A stretch of 64,000 nucleotides of DNA from Gracilaria domingensis (GCA_022539475.1 VCMS01000147.1:1-64000), one strand, 5' to 3'. Counted from the stretch's first letter, positions 10,933-21,869 are shown. Notes: generated by a model from the sequence alone, not told the origin. Made by a program: numbers and translations.

Positions 10933-10977
10933 GCAAATGCGCACTGTCAATATACCTCACGCAAGGCACAACACGAC
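10933..10977 (+). repeat. 45-nt conserved motif, copy 1
   Basis: This 45-base stretch matches complement(60867..60911) with about five mismatches. Sequence outside it does not match clearly. It may be the edge of an undefined dispersed repeat. Confidence 0.5.
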
Positions 10978-11708
10978 ACTCTAGCCGGTTCGTTCCTAGA
11001 ACGATTATTAAGCATCTTAGAGCGTTCGCTAACTTTCAATTCGCGCTTCCACCGAAAGCGTTTCTTCCGTGGTAGTGTCTCTATTAGAGCGTTTGGTTTG
11101 GAACATTTGTCTAAATCTCGCCCCGACTGTTTCCAGTTCCCAAACTGAGTGATAAATGCTCCCTCAATTAGGCAATCCGGTAGTTCTTTTCGTCGATTTG
11201 ACTGTACGTCAGTTTGTAAAACCAAGCAAGCAACCATTGCTTGCTTTTTGCCGCTCTTTTTGAGTCCAAGTTTCTCTATTACCTGCGAAAGGGTATCTTT
11301 AGAAACAAAATGTACCAAGAAGTACACAGTATTGCGATTGCTGCCAATCGCTGCTTTTACGTCTTCCAATACGTCTTGCAATACGTTTTGCGCATCACGC
11401 GGGTGAGGTGGTGATTTGCAGTTGAACTTCACGAACCTAGAGACCGAGCTGGTGAGATGGCTTTTTGTAGACAGATTTGGTTGCGTCTTTCTAGAGGCAA
11501 TGTCGGATTCAATGTCGTGATCAGAGGCAAAGAAAAAAAGCCGTGATGTCGTGATGTAATGTTGGGGTTGGATAGATTTGGGGGTAGCAGAGGACAATCT
11601 AGGGCGTGGAGAGTCTGTTGTTCTGTGTAGACGAGCTGCTACTTGCTCTGGATTTTGGCGCAGCTCCATGTGCTGTGATGATGAACCAGGCGGTTTTTTC
11701 GATATCAC
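10947..11708 (-). CDS. Hypothetical protein with SAP-like segment
   Basis: A 253-residue frame. The N-terminal half is Ser/Pro/Thr-rich with low complexity. Around residues 135-160 the run LSQVIEKLGLKKSGKKQ has the shape of a SAP helix-turn-helix (L-x-x-x-L-x-x-x-G-L-x-x-S-G-K), a DNA- or RNA-binding motif of nuclear proteins. The C-terminal part is basic (RKKRFRWKRELK). It overlaps the 45-nt motif shared with 60.9 kb, so the last residues may come from a repeat. No TATA box is evident upstream on -. It may be a gene remnant. The SAP assignment is by eye only. Confidence 0.35.
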   Translation of the reverse strand: MISKKPPGSSSQHMELRQNPEQVAARLHRTTDSPRPRLSSATPKSIQPQHYITTSRLFFFASDHDIESDIASRKTQPNLSTKSHLTSSVSRFVKFNCKSPPHPRDAQNVLQDVLEDVKAAIGSNRNTVYFLVHFVSKDTLSQVIEKLGLKKSGKKQAMVACLVLQTDVQSNRRKELPDCLIEGAFITQFGNWKQSGRDLDKCSKPNALIETLPRKKRFRWKRELKVSERSKMLNNRSRNEPARVSCCALREVY

Positions 11709-11995
11709 GTGAAGGGTGTTGCGCCAGGGAGAGTAACGGAGAGTATAAAGGCTGCGTGCAGCGCAGGATTATTTGCACGTGAGCGTCTGGGGTGTAGGGC
11801 TTGTGAAATTGCTTCCTGTAGGCGGCTGCAGGTATGCAATCGCGACGGTCGAATGCATTCAAATTTGAATGTCAGAACTACCTCAATATGAAGGAGATTC
11901 ATTCAGACGCTTCGCGATGAAATGGATCTCGTTGTTTTCATCCACTAACGCTCTTACACGTTACAGGACGTTTGGGCCACGAACGTTTTGGGCGT

Positions 11996-12032
11996 TATGC
12001 TTAGAACGCCCCTCAGGGGCGTTCTAAGCATA
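11996..12032. other. 17-bp perfect inverted repeat with TCA loop
   Basis: The arms at 11996-12012 and 12016-12032 are perfect reverse complements around TCA. The right arm begins GGGGCGTTCTAAGCAT. It lies just upstream of the methyltransferase gene. Confidence 0.8.
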
Positions 12033-12053
12033 TGAATCTCACCCAAAAAAAAG

Positions 12054-12649
12054 GTGATGCAATTTCCTCACAATGTTGAAACGGGGCTAAGGGGTGTGGC
12101 CATGGTGAAGGTCTACGACCCGTCGGCCATGCTCTCGCGCTTCAACGCGTACGTCGCAGCGGGCGCGCTTGTGCTTGAGCTCGGCGTCGGCCCCGGGGTG
12201 GATCACGACGCGCTGCGCGCGTCGTACCGCATGGTGGGCGTCGACATCTCCGACGAGTTTGTGCGGCGCTACCTCGCGCGCCACAACCCCGGCGACGTCG
12301 ACGTGCGTGTGGCGGACGCCGTCACGCTGGCGCCGTTCGACGATGCGCAGTTCGACGCCGTCTTCTTGAACACCACCTCAGCCAGGACAATCTGGTGCGC
12401 TCGCTGCGCCGCCAGGCGCGATTGCTGCGCCCCGGCGGCGTTCTGTTCCACACCCTGTGGCTTGGCGACACGGAGGAGTTTGTCGAGGGCATGTGCTTCC
12501 GCTACTACACGCAACAGCGCTTCGAGGCGCCGCTGCTGACGCCGCTTGAGCTCTGCAGCTTTGAGACGTACAAACTTACTCTTCCCGACCTGATTAGACA
12601 ACACCCACATGGATTGTTGGTCTTCCTGACGAGAGAAAACTTCCTATAA
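12054..12649 (+). pseudogene. Class I SAM-dependent methyltransferase, frameshifted
   Basis: The first part (from 12054; a better start may be the ATG at 12102) has motif I VLELGVGPGVDHDAL, motif II-like MVGVDISDEF with the acidic Asp that contacts the adenosine ribose, and ADAVTLAPFDDAQFDAVF, as in Methyltransf_11 proteins. After about 12370 the coding signal moves to another frame, with LVRSLRRQARLLRPGGVLFHTL typical of the post-motif III helix and strand. It stays open to 12649. One shift of a single base between about 12365 and 12395 explains this. Total length near 190 residues suits a minimal methyltransferase. GC is far above the surroundings. The substrate cannot be told. This is either a recent pseudogene or an assembly indel. 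Confidence 0.75.
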
Positions 12650-13050
12650 GGATAGATTTACTACATCCTAGAAATTAGAGGATGTTGTCCGCACTAAAGA
12701 AGAAGAAGAAGAGACGTACAAAGAGATCGATGCGGACGATTCGTTCGTCGCCGTGCTGCAGAAGCCGGCATGAAGTGCCGTGCCGCCGTGCTTGAGGTTG
12801 TGGGAGTGTGATGTGAGGAAAGTAGTAAGTTACCTTGGAAAACGCTATCGCCAACTACAAACAGGGTCCTGGTTATCTTTTCCAAGTCTTTTGAGGCTTT
12901 CGAAGCAAGAAGCAATTGAGACAGAATTTACTTGAAGATGCGCAATGCGACGTTGTCTAACCCCACTTGAAAGCCATAGGTCCACCCGTCTCCCCTCGCA
13001 CGAGCACTGCCAACCTGTTATCTATGGGGCCTGTTGACGTTCATAACAGA
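12650..13050. other. Spacer between two convergent genes
   Basis: No gene seen. It contains a short (GAA)n-like run near 12700. Confidence 0.5.
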
Positions 13051-13491
13051 TTAAATGTCACACTGGTCCTTCTCAATGGCATCCTTAAGCTGAGCCGCGG
13101 CGTTATCCACTCCAGAGTTCGTGCAAAAAGCATCACGAAGCGACTGCGGAAGGTCATACTCGGACCTCTGGAACCAGCAGTACGTCCTCGCCCTCGGAAA
13201 TTCCGGAGCCTTCACAGCTCCCGTTCCCAAGTCGTTCACGTTACGTGGCCAGCCGCGATATCCCCTGTTTCCTACTGTAGCTGTTGTCACGTACAAGTCG
13301 CCCCAGGCGCCCGAGTCAGTGGGGTGGAGGGTGATCCTACATCCACCAACGAGCTCTTTCAATCCGTAAGCGAATAAGGCCCCAGGACTCAGTGAGAGAA
13401 AGAAGCTCTTCGTGAGCTGAGTTGCGACAGAAACAGAGGCTAAGGCGCTGAGAACCAGCAATGCCATTGTGGTCATTCCCTTGGTCATCAT
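13051..13491 (-). CDS. Small secreted protein, unknown family
   Basis: A 146-residue protein. Residues 1-23 (MTTMALLVLSALASVSVA within them) form a clear signal peptide, with Ala-x-Ala before the likely cleavage site. A second hydrophobic stretch follows at about 29-45. The mature part has four Cys and no family I recognise. Methionines 1, 2 and 6 are all possible starts; the first is reported. A TATA box lies about 120 bases upstream. The gene is convergent with the methyltransferase at 12649. Likely extracellular or in the secretory pathway. Confidence 0.65.
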   Translation of the reverse strand: MMTKGMTTMALLVLSALASVSVATQLTKSFFLSLSPGALFAYGLKELVGGCRITLHPTDSGAWGDLYVTTATVGNRGYRGWPRNVNDLGTGAVKAPEFPRARTYCWFQRSEYDLPQSLRDAFCTNSGVDNAAAQLKDAIEKDQCDI

Positions 13492-13611
13492 CTTTAACGA
13501 AAGAAGTTAGGTTGGGAGAGTTGTTGTCGGTACGGAGGTTGTAGTTGAGTAGCAGTTGAGTGTTGGTCGAGTGAGCGTCCATCAGATAGTGAGAAGCGAT
13601 GCGGTCTTCTC

Positions 13612-13619
13612 AATTTATA
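13612..13619 (-). promoter_or_regulatory. TATA box of the secreted-protein gene
   Basis: On - the sequence GTATAAATTG lies about 120 bases upstream of the ATG at 13491. That spacing allows a transcript leader of roughly 90 bases. Confidence 0.5.
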
Positions 13620-14178
13620 CGAAGTGTCTAGTATGGGAGTAGGAGCTCCTGAATCGCGAGTGCTTTGCTTCAACGCTTGAAGCTGATGCATGTCTGTACT
13701 ACGGAGAAGGTCTAAACTACGAAACTGTACAGAGATGAAATGATTCCATGGAAGTCATAGAAAAGGTGTCTCTCCGAAGAGTTGCACGGAGACAGAGAAG
13801 TAGGAATGAACTCATCCAAAGCGTACCCTCGGGGTGACCTTGAAGCGTAAGAAGGGGATTTCACATACTGAAGGAGAATTCTACAGTATCCCGTGACGAA
13901 ATCTTATCCTGCCCTAAGGAAAAGGTGAAGAAGTACGATTTCCGTCACTCTCCCATGGAAAGACTCCTGACGGACAGGTGTTCACTGAACAGTTAAGATC
14001 GTGTAGGTCGAATGGAGCAGACAACGCTTCCTGGTACGAGTGAGGTGGAGGACAAAGAACAGAATTGTTGGCGTCTTTTCAGGGGTCAGTGGTACGTCCT
14101 ACGGGTCCTTGTGGGAAGTCTGCACCGTTCTGGAAGTTGCGATACGTTCTTATTACTATAAAAGGGTTGAGACACAGT

Positions 14179-14210
14179 ACAGAGGACCAGGCAGAGCGCT
14201 GGTCCTCTGT
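14179..14210. other. 12-bp perfect hairpin
   Basis: ACAGAGGACCAG and its exact reverse complement flank an 8-base loop. A short T-rich run follows on +. No gene is evident next to it. Confidence 0.7.
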
Positions 14211-14439
14211 GGTTTTTCCATAATTACCTTCTGCTATGTCCTTGTTGTCCTGATCAGAAGTTTACCCGTTCAAGCATTGTAAACATGCCAACTGTATTCA
14301 GGGGTATTCGGTAGCTTGATGTTTGTGCTTTGTTTCATTCGGAGACTGGAGGCTGTCCTGGAACGATGTTTTATGTACCCCTGTACTATGACTGATCGTA
14401 ACGCCTGCTAAACCGATCGTTCTCCACTCTGGTTTAACA

Positions 14440-14645
14440 AATCGTTGCAGTCTTGCCAGGGTCTGGTAAGACTGCCTGCCACAATTGTTTGGATTTCGAT
14501 GCAAGGTGTGGAGAAACTGAAACGTCTGTGTAGCACATGTTGCTCAAGGACGTTGCAGTCTGGTTATACTGCAACGTCCGCATGGAGCAACATGGTGCAA
14601 GACGTTGCACTGCACACTGGTGCAGTGGTTGGCAGTGACAAGTCA
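14440..14645. other. Cluster of hairpins sharing a GTTGCA core
   Basis: Three neighbouring inverted repeats. The first pairs GCAGTCTTGCCA with TGGTAAGACTGC near 14446-14477. A 59-base hairpin at 14536-14594 has outer arms CATGTTGCTC/GAGCAACATG and inner arms GGACGTTGCAGT/ACTGCAACGTCC. A smaller one lies at about 14600-14630. No open frame of note. It could be a small-RNA precursor or a worn foldback element. Confidence 0.6.
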
Positions 14646-15248
14646 GCAGAGCGTTCCAAACGGGCTGCTCTCTAATTAGAAGAAGAGCGAGCACCGAAAA
14701 TACAAACATTAGTTGTAGTCTGTGACTTAGTTGCTGGAAGCTAGTGATAGATAAATAGGTAGCTCGAACAAGTAAACAGCGGATCGAGGAGTCGATCCAA
14801 CCCTTGTGAGACCAAACTACCTACCCCCCTACAACACAAGGGTCAAGTCCTATTTCAGTGAAATGGATGAGTGGCTGACGCAGAGTGACGGTGTCCGGAC
14901 GCTAACATGAGTCACGAACTAGGGAAAAAACGGCTCACGTCGGTGGCCTTCGTGTAATGAATGGGAGAAGAAGGCGAAGCCGGGATTCAAACCAGTCTCG
15001 AGCTCTTCCAAAAGCGCACAAAGGCGGTGAACGATTGATCTCTGATCGCTCTCGGTGCGATGAATCCATGCCGCACTGTCGTAGGTGTTATCCTGACTCA
15101 ATGACCGTATCTGCTGCTGACTGCGCCACACTGGGCACAGGTTAGGAGGTGTTGAAGCATTGATAGCCTCTGGCCTGCATTTGCCAAATCGTAACCACAA
15201 AGCACAAGCTAATTCCATTTATAGTTCTGTAGCATCAAATTGTTTCTG

Positions 15249-15820
15249 ATCGCAAAGCTCTTAAAGAGCTTTGCTCTTATCGGGGTGGAACATCTGCAAT
15301 CAGATCAATTTCTAAAGCTGATTTGCCCAAAATCGCGCCAGACAGTGGAATTTGCCAATGTTTTGGAGATACTCCCAAAATGTTGGTACATTAAAAGAAA
15401 TTAGCGCTTATATATAGAATGCTTACACTAGTTTCAAAAATAATGCTGCTGGCCAATTAAATTTTTTAGAAAAATGCGCCGTGTCACACGGCGCATTTCG
15501 GTTTGTTTTTAGACAGACCCCCTACATTAGATCACTACGCTACCAACAAAGTAAAATTCGAAGAGAACAAAATCCATGTATGCACAATTTTGGGAGTATA
15601 CCTGAGGTATTATCTAGATTCTTTATGTAAACATAGTGCAACCCTAGACTATTTTTTTTACAACAATGCCAAAAGTATGGAAATGTTTCAAATAGTGGTC
15701 TATGTAACAGTTCAGTTAGACTTACTGAATTTTGAATACAATGCCAAGACAAATGTTACAAGACAAACAATTTTGTCTATACACATTAATATATATAAAT
15801 AGTGGCTATCAGAAGAGCTT
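15249..15820. repeat. AT-rich segment with inverted ends, possible non-autonomous element
   Basis: TCGCAAAGCTCTT at the left end is mirrored by AAGAGCTTTGCGA near 15807-15820. The interior is AT-rich and holds a perfect 12-bp hairpin. No clear target duplication is visible, so the transposon reading is tentative. Confidence 0.3.
15472..15498. other. 12-bp perfect hairpin with TCA loop
   Basis: AAATGCGCCGTG and its exact reverse complement surround TCA. The element is GC-rich inside an AT-rich segment. Confidence 0.75.
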
Positions 15821-15829
15821 TGCGACCTT

Positions 15830-18080
15830 TTTTGTGAAGATTTCTTCTCAAAGTGCTGATTAGAAGGGGTGTGTGCTGTGGAGTCATGAAGCTTTAGATA
15901 TGCGTTGTTCTAAGCAGAGGAACGTATCGAATGCGAGCATCAATGCAGAACTTGTAGAGCAATAAGGGACGGAAACAGGTGCTCCACAGTGGACTTGTAT
16001 GGGAATGAGGATACAGAATCAAGCTCAGCCTAGTCTGATGGCTAGTGGCCTCAGCTTGTATGAATACGCGGACTCAAGATCGTGCTTTGACACAGCAGCA
16101 AAGACTTCGAGACATTGCATTGTGTTTATGTATGAATTTGTACATCGATGTGTTGTTTTCGCTATCAGACCCTCCCGTCAACTTGTCAAACATGCAAATG
16201 GCATCGCTGGTGAGGGGGGTACCATGACCTTGTAGGGGGAGGCATCGAAGACAGCTGAGTTACGTGCTGCAACGCTCATGCCTGTGCTCTGCATCAGATC
16301 TAAAGTCAATCGATTTGTCCATTTCTGCGGCATCTGCAGCTTTCTCAGCGGCCTGCAGAATGGCTAATACGATTGGGGAGATCGCTGGAGAGGGGAAGAA
16401 TGGTGAGTACTGCGACGTTGAATGTGCTCAGCACTTGTGGCCACCACACCTCCCTTTATTTGCTCAGATCAAACGCAACAGTCCTGGTTAGGGTCACCAT
16501 CGTGTCCACGGCCCCAGGTTTACGAAGTCACGCCTGAAAAGGCCTCTCATGCGTTCTTCTCTTGTGTAACAAACAAGAAACAGCTTGGCGTGAGGGAGGT
16601 GGTACCACAATGTGGTACCACCGGTGCTGCGTGCGTTGTGTTGTGGGACTTACAGATATGAAACAGCTGTCGTACTGTAATGAACCTTTTAGGAATACAA
16701 TTTACATATATGTGTACACGTAGTGGATTTTTTTGAGCGAATCAAAAAATCGAGGCTCGGGATTCTGATAAGAGATGAGATCAATGATCTTGTCAAATTT
16801 GATGGCTACGTGTACAACGCCGTCTTCTACCTTCACGATCTGCTTTGGTTCGAGAATGCGACGTCATCGCGACGCCGGTTTTCGGAGTGCCTTTCCGGTC
16901 TCCCCTTTTCAATCTGCTGAGTCTATTTCCATTAACCATGACCAAAACGCCTGGCTCTTCTTTGCACGAGAACCAAACTGACGATTGATCGGATTCGCAG
17001 AATGCTCTCGTTCACGCATCACCTCGCCACCAGCGACAGCACGCTCAACAGACTATTATGTGTCTCTCCTTTTTAATCTCTTAGAGCGATCTTTACGGTT
17101 TTGGGACCGCAGGAGACGCAGAGCGAGCATGTGCTCGTAAGGCTCTGGTGCACGGAAAGCATTGCTTTGCGTCTTCAGTGTGTTCCAAAGGTATATCACT
17201 GCTCCAAGGGTGGGAGGTGAGGGTGTCAAAAACGGCAGCACCTAGAAATGAGAATAGTAGTAAAGCGTAGAACAACAAGAACAACCGAAGTTAGAGGGGT
17301 AGCGGTGGCAGGATTACTGCGCAGTAGATCATCATGAAGGTGCTGCTTCAGCCTCAGAAGGCAAACAGATCGCTCTTCCCGCCAAAAACTCCCGCTCCAA
17401 ATAAATCAACTTCCTGGTTCCCGGAAATACGAGAGTCAATCCCACCAACTATCTTGACGTTCTCTTCAGACCACAAGGCCCAAACCTACCTACTGTCACA
17501 ACTGTCCCAGTACGAAGCCACCTGGACATGCGAGGCATGCTACAACAACTCCGATCTCTCTGCGGATAATCCCCTGCGGGGATGATTACTGAGGGCTACA
17601 TATATTTACTGTTTGTTTCTATACCGTTCGAAAGTCAAGACAACGAGATGCTGTTGGAAAGCATTTATCGCAAGCATGAAGACATTGTACTAGCGATTAT
17701 GAGCCTCGGGAGATGATGAACGAACCAAATTCAGGGACACGTTCGTATTCATACAATGAAAGGCGGGAAGAGGAATGTAGTTGTAGAGTTGAGATTGCTC
17801 ACCAGGCTCGTCGAGAATATAATGCTCAAGGGAACAAATACTTTTGGGTTTGGGATGATTGGAAACCGCAACCAGCGTTCGCAAGGGTTCCAATTGTATT
17901 CGACGCTGAATCCGGTGTTGAACATAACATTTGTTCGGATGGTACGAATGGGTATGGCTCGGGGCAATCTGAATCGGGCGGAGACGAGAACGTTTAGAGG
18001 TTTCTTTGCAGACATGAAACGACCCTGATTGGTTGAACGCTTGTCATCATTTCATTTTTTCATTACGAGCTTCACAAGAC
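15830..18080. other. Gene-poor stretch
   Basis: Several frames of 60-95 codons occur, including overlapping open frames on both strands at 17713-18028. None has a motif or start context that I can support. An 11-bp perfect palindrome (GGTGGTACCAC, AAT loop) lies at 16598-16622. Confidence 0.45.
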
Positions 18081-18083
18081 GCA

Positions 18084-19591
18084 TCATACACGTTTGCTAC
18101 CAAACACACTGTTACGCGTGGACACGCGGCACACGTCGAACAAGCTGTTCCCCTTCGCCGGCCACGATGTGGTCATCCGAGTCGGCGCGCGCTGCCGCCG
18201 ACCATCGCGTTCGCCGACCACGCACCGTACGTATCTGGCACGCCGCGGCGAGAAAAGTCCACCTCGTGCGCCAGCATTGGCTTCTCGATGGGCAAGATAA
18301 GAGCCATCAGACGCACCCACGTTTTCTCCCTGGGCGTGATGAGCATCTCACGCCCGTCCAGAGCAAACGTCGTGATATAGCCTGCTTCCAGCAGCTCGGA
18401 CAGTTTGAAGCGGCCGCCATACTCTGCCGAGCCTGTGTAGTGCAAGCCCGTAAACGTGAGCCAATTGCCGTTGAAGTGCGCCAAATCGGCCGGGTCCTTT
18501 GCCGCTTGCACGCGTTCTTTGGCTGTGCCGTTCTTGTGTGCATTCACGAGCTCCTCGGCGTCGCACTTAGTCTCGCAGTCGGCGCCGTCCGATCTTTCGC
18601 CGTATCCATTGCACAGCCACATCCACGCGACGAATGCCAGCGGCAAAATGAACAGGGAGACGCTGATGGCGACACCGACGACGTGGTCCACTTCATCGCT
18701 GCCCACATGACGGAATGGCGCGTCTGGGCGGCACGATGGCGGCGCTGTACAGAGGCGACAAACCGTGCGGCGTTTGGTGCGGCCAGAGCGCGCGACTGTG
18801 CGCGACGCCGCTCGCTACGGCGCTCGCGACGGCGTAGCGCGCACGGCCGTCCCGATAAGCGGAGTGACGCACGCGAAGCAGGTGGTACAGGCTGCCGGCG
18901 GGCAGCGCGCGCGGTGCGGGCTTGAGCGTGAGCGGCCACTCGCAAAACGGAACGACGGCGTGGATGACGTCGCGGATGATCTGCAGACGCGCTTGGTCGT
19001 GGAGCGCGTCCGGCGGCACCAGGTTGAGCGCGGCCCACAGCGTGACCGCCGCCGCGGTGGCGCAGCGGCGCGTAAAGTCGTGCGCCTTCGGCCATTTCCT
19101 GACGAGCTCCAAGAGCGAGGGCATGTCGATGTCGGTCTCCTTGGCGCGTCTGGTGGCGACCTCGACAGTAAACAAGACAAATTGCTGCCCGCTCTCCCCA
19201 ACGACGTCGCGGCGCGCGACGTGCAGGTAGCACGGGCGGTTGTGGTGCGCGAGCAGGAACATGTGCGCAGGGTGCTGGCGCAGCAGGTCGTTGACGACGA
19301 GCAGGTCGGCCTGCTGCGTCCTTTGTCCACGGCAGCGCGCTGCGGCTGGTGTAGTCGTGCGTGACGGTGAAGAGGCGCAGCATGACGCCGCGTCCCGCGT
19401 AAGACGCTGAAGTGCAGCCGCCCCGACAGGCCGAGCGGCGCCGAGCGCGCCTCCAGCGCGGCCAGCAAGTCGGACACCTCGCGCGCGCACGGCACGCGCT
19501 CGAGCGCGGCGGCGCCGAGGCGCCCGTCGCGCGCCGCCGACAGCCGCTGCAGCACGGGCGGCGCCACGAGCGCGTGCAGCGGCGGCGCCAT
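18084..19591 (-). pseudogene. GC-rich membrane-protein gene, unknown family, with several frame changes
   Basis: Coding character runs on - from an ATG at 19591 to about 18090 but moves frame three or four times (near 19390, 19310, 18710 and 18180). The N-terminal part has VLQRLSAARDGRLGAAALE. The middle part has QQADLLVVNDLLRQHPAHMF and DMPSLLELVRKWPKAHDF. The later part begins near 18706 with a single membrane span (SVSLFILPLAFVAWMWL), followed by a loop with GYITTFALDGREMLITPREK. No family recognised. The 3' part resembles the fragment on + at 21437-21745. Three frame changes in one GC-rich gene fit decay or assembly indels equally well. Confidence 0.5.
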
Positions 19592-19654
19592 GGCCGCCGC
19601 GCCGCGAGCGCGCGCAGCCCGCGGCGGCGGCGATCTCGCGCGCTCTGAAACAAA

Positions 19655-20265
19655 AAACTCGACTATTTTTGTTTTGTTTTGTTCTGTTTTACTCGCGGCG
19701 TTTTAGCTCACGTGCGGCGATTCGGCTCAAGACAGTAGACAGCTTGTCGGATAGTCGCGGATATCCGTAGATCGATACGAGATCTGTGTTAAAGGAGCGT
19801 CAGCCGGCCTTCCCCTTCTATCGGAGAAGGCCGGACTTCACTCAACTATTTGCTCATTACATTCAAGGCATGAAGAAGAACTTTTCTTTTTTGCGTTTTG
19901 TAACTCCGGCTCCGGCAAGATGAATAGCTGAGCGACTGATAATGATAATAAAACCATCATTTGTTTGATTCTTGCGAACAAACATCTCGAAACTGCTTTC
20001 AAGTTCGCCTCGTCGCCTGTTGACAAGATATTTTGTTAATTGAAACGACAGAGCATCTCGTGCTTCAAGCATTGTCATTGAAATACGAACGTCCGCTTCG
20101 GATACAGTTGCTTCTACGTCTCGAAGATAAGAGTCTCACGACTCGAAACAGACCTACTTCGATAATTATAGGTTTCTCGCCGAAACAACTGTTTACTTGA
20201 ATGGTCAGCAGCATTCGACCGTATCTCTCTCCGCTTCTAACCTCCAGCGCCTTTCCTCACATATC
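19655..20265. other. Divergent intergenic region
   Basis: It separates the membrane-protein gene (-) from the carotenoid oxygenase relic (+). A 9-bp inverted repeat CCGGCCTTC/GAAGGCCGG lies at 19804-19834. A 71-codon frame on - at 19863-20078 is unrecognised and unsupported. Confidence 0.5.
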
Positions 20266-20267
20266 TA

Positions 20268-21330
20268 ATGCCGCGGACTATCGAGGCCAAATTCCGTCGT
20301 GCATGGATACCCCACTACGTTCTCCATTTTCTCTCAGCCGCGCCCTCCTTCCTCTCAATCACTTCCCGACGTCCTCTGCGCACCCCCAGCTCGCCATGCG
20401 CTTTGCGCAACGAAGGTCAGCGCCTCGCCCGACAAGCAGCCTCCACAGTCTTGCCCACGCCACCAGTATATAGAGATGATCTCACCGGCCTGGAACTGGG
20501 CTTCAGTTCGGCCTCAAATCTATCGAACCCGCTCTCCTTCCCCATAGACGGCAAGCTCCCGGCTTATGTGGCGGGCGGTGCCTACTTTCGTATCGGTCCC
20601 GGCCTCTTCGAAGCCACCCATGCCGACGGAGCCCCGTATGCGCTAACACATTGGTTTGACGGGCTGGCTGTTCTACACAAGTTTGCTTTTGCTTCGGAAT
20701 TCAACCTCCGTGCAATCCAATCTAGTCGGAAGAACGACTATCTCGCGGTGCGCTTCAGCCCGTACACCGCTGCATACGGATTGGACTGGCTACGACGCCT
20801 GTTTGGCCGCCTCAGCCGCGACCCCGTCTCCGGGCTTGTGCCAAGCAACATTAGCGTGCGTCTCTCTGCTCTGCCGCAGAGGGGGCTTTTAAATGCTAGG
20901 ACAGACGACGTTTGGATACAGCAACTGGATCCATCCGCTATGGAGATAGTCGATACATTTGAGTACAAGCAATATAGCAGGCCATTTTGTTTGCAATATT
21001 CAGTTTGAAATGGGGAGCGTGTCGCCAACAGTGGAGCGAAAACGACATAGGTACATGTACGGCATATCTGAAGGAGACAGGGGGCTGTACGCTGCCAGCG
21101 TGGTGAAGATTGACACATGGAATGGAACGTTTGTGACATGGGGAAAGCGGAACAGCTTTCAAGGCGAGCCGTTTTTTGTCAACAAGGCGGACAGCTCCGT
21201 CGAAGATGACGGGTGTGTCATCACTTTAATAGCGTTGGTCGTTCTGGATGCGCGGTGAATGACGGAGCTGGCGCGAGCCACACTGCCGGTGGGGTTCTGT
21301 TGTCGATTGTTGACACGGAGAATTACTCTC
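20268..21330 (+). pseudogene. Carotenoid cleavage oxygenase, core deleted
   Basis: The N-terminal part (20268-about 20980) has AYVAGGAYFRIGPGLFE and THWFDGLAVLHKF, the hallmark start of the RPE65/CCD/BCO family of iron-dependent carotenoid oxygenases. The C-terminal part, in another frame from about 20995, has RYMYGIS, GEPFFV and VEDDGCVITL...VVLDAR, also diagnostic. It is followed by a TGA and then more family-like sequence (MTELARATLPVGF). The roughly 200 residues between them are missing. That region carries three of the four iron-binding His in this family. With about 330 codons left of the usual 500-600, this cannot be an active dioxygenase. An intron cannot explain it because the missing DNA is absent. 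Confidence 0.8.
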
Positions 21331-21436
21331 AAGATTTGCTTTCGCCCCTGCCAAACTAAGCATAGTATATGGAGACGAGATACGTGTACATAGCTACTGT
21401 AAGCAGGTGCGATGTAAGCAACGCATTTGAAACATT

Positions 21437-21745
21437 TTGAAGTTGTATACTATCGGGTACGCATTGGTCATGTGGGTAGCGTTGGAGTGGGACAAGGTGG
21501 GCGGTGGCGCCATCGCCGTCTCGCTGGGCATCATGGCGGCGTTATTCGCCGATTTGAAGATCAAGTGCGGCGGCGGCGGGATGACGCCTGGCTCTCGTGA
21601 AGGTACGGCGCACCCGTCGTCCATGGCGAAAGCGCGACGATTGGATGAGCACCGCTGTGAATGTGGTACAGGTAGGAAGCACACCGCGACGTGTACCGCG
21701 TGTCCACGGGTAGCAGTGTCAAACGATTCTGCAACCAATGCTTGA
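21437..21745 (+). pseudogene. Fragment of a paralogue of the 18.1-19.6 kb membrane-protein gene
   Basis: One frame gives GGGAIAVSLGIMAALFADLKIKC, matching in position and character the membrane span of the gene at 18.1-18.7 kb. Further on, DVYRVSTGSSV in another frame matches DVCRVSTRNSV of that gene. The DNA around 21640-21725 aligns with the reverse complement of about 18120-18210. It is an incomplete, multiply shifted copy in inverted orientation to the first. Confidence 0.5.
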
Positions 21746-21869
21746 AGCAAAAAGTGAACGAGCGGCACGTGACGCGCGCACGTGCAGCACGCGCGCACTG
21801 TCAGCGCCGCGCGCGCTCGCACGTGCTGCCGCCGCCTCCCACCGAATCTCCGCGCGCAACGCATCGCGC

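Larger units (their letters stand above)
13700..15240. other. Gene-poor stretch
   Basis: Apart from the hairpins listed separately, only short frames without recognisable features are present. No supported gene. Confidence 0.5.

Noticed and set aside
17713-18028. Three overlapping open frames as a small gene
   Set aside because: All three frames are about equally open on both strands and none has a motif or promoter.
18029-18925. 298-codon frame on +
   Set aside because: It lies opposite the GC-rich membrane-protein gene and shows no motif; judged a shadow.
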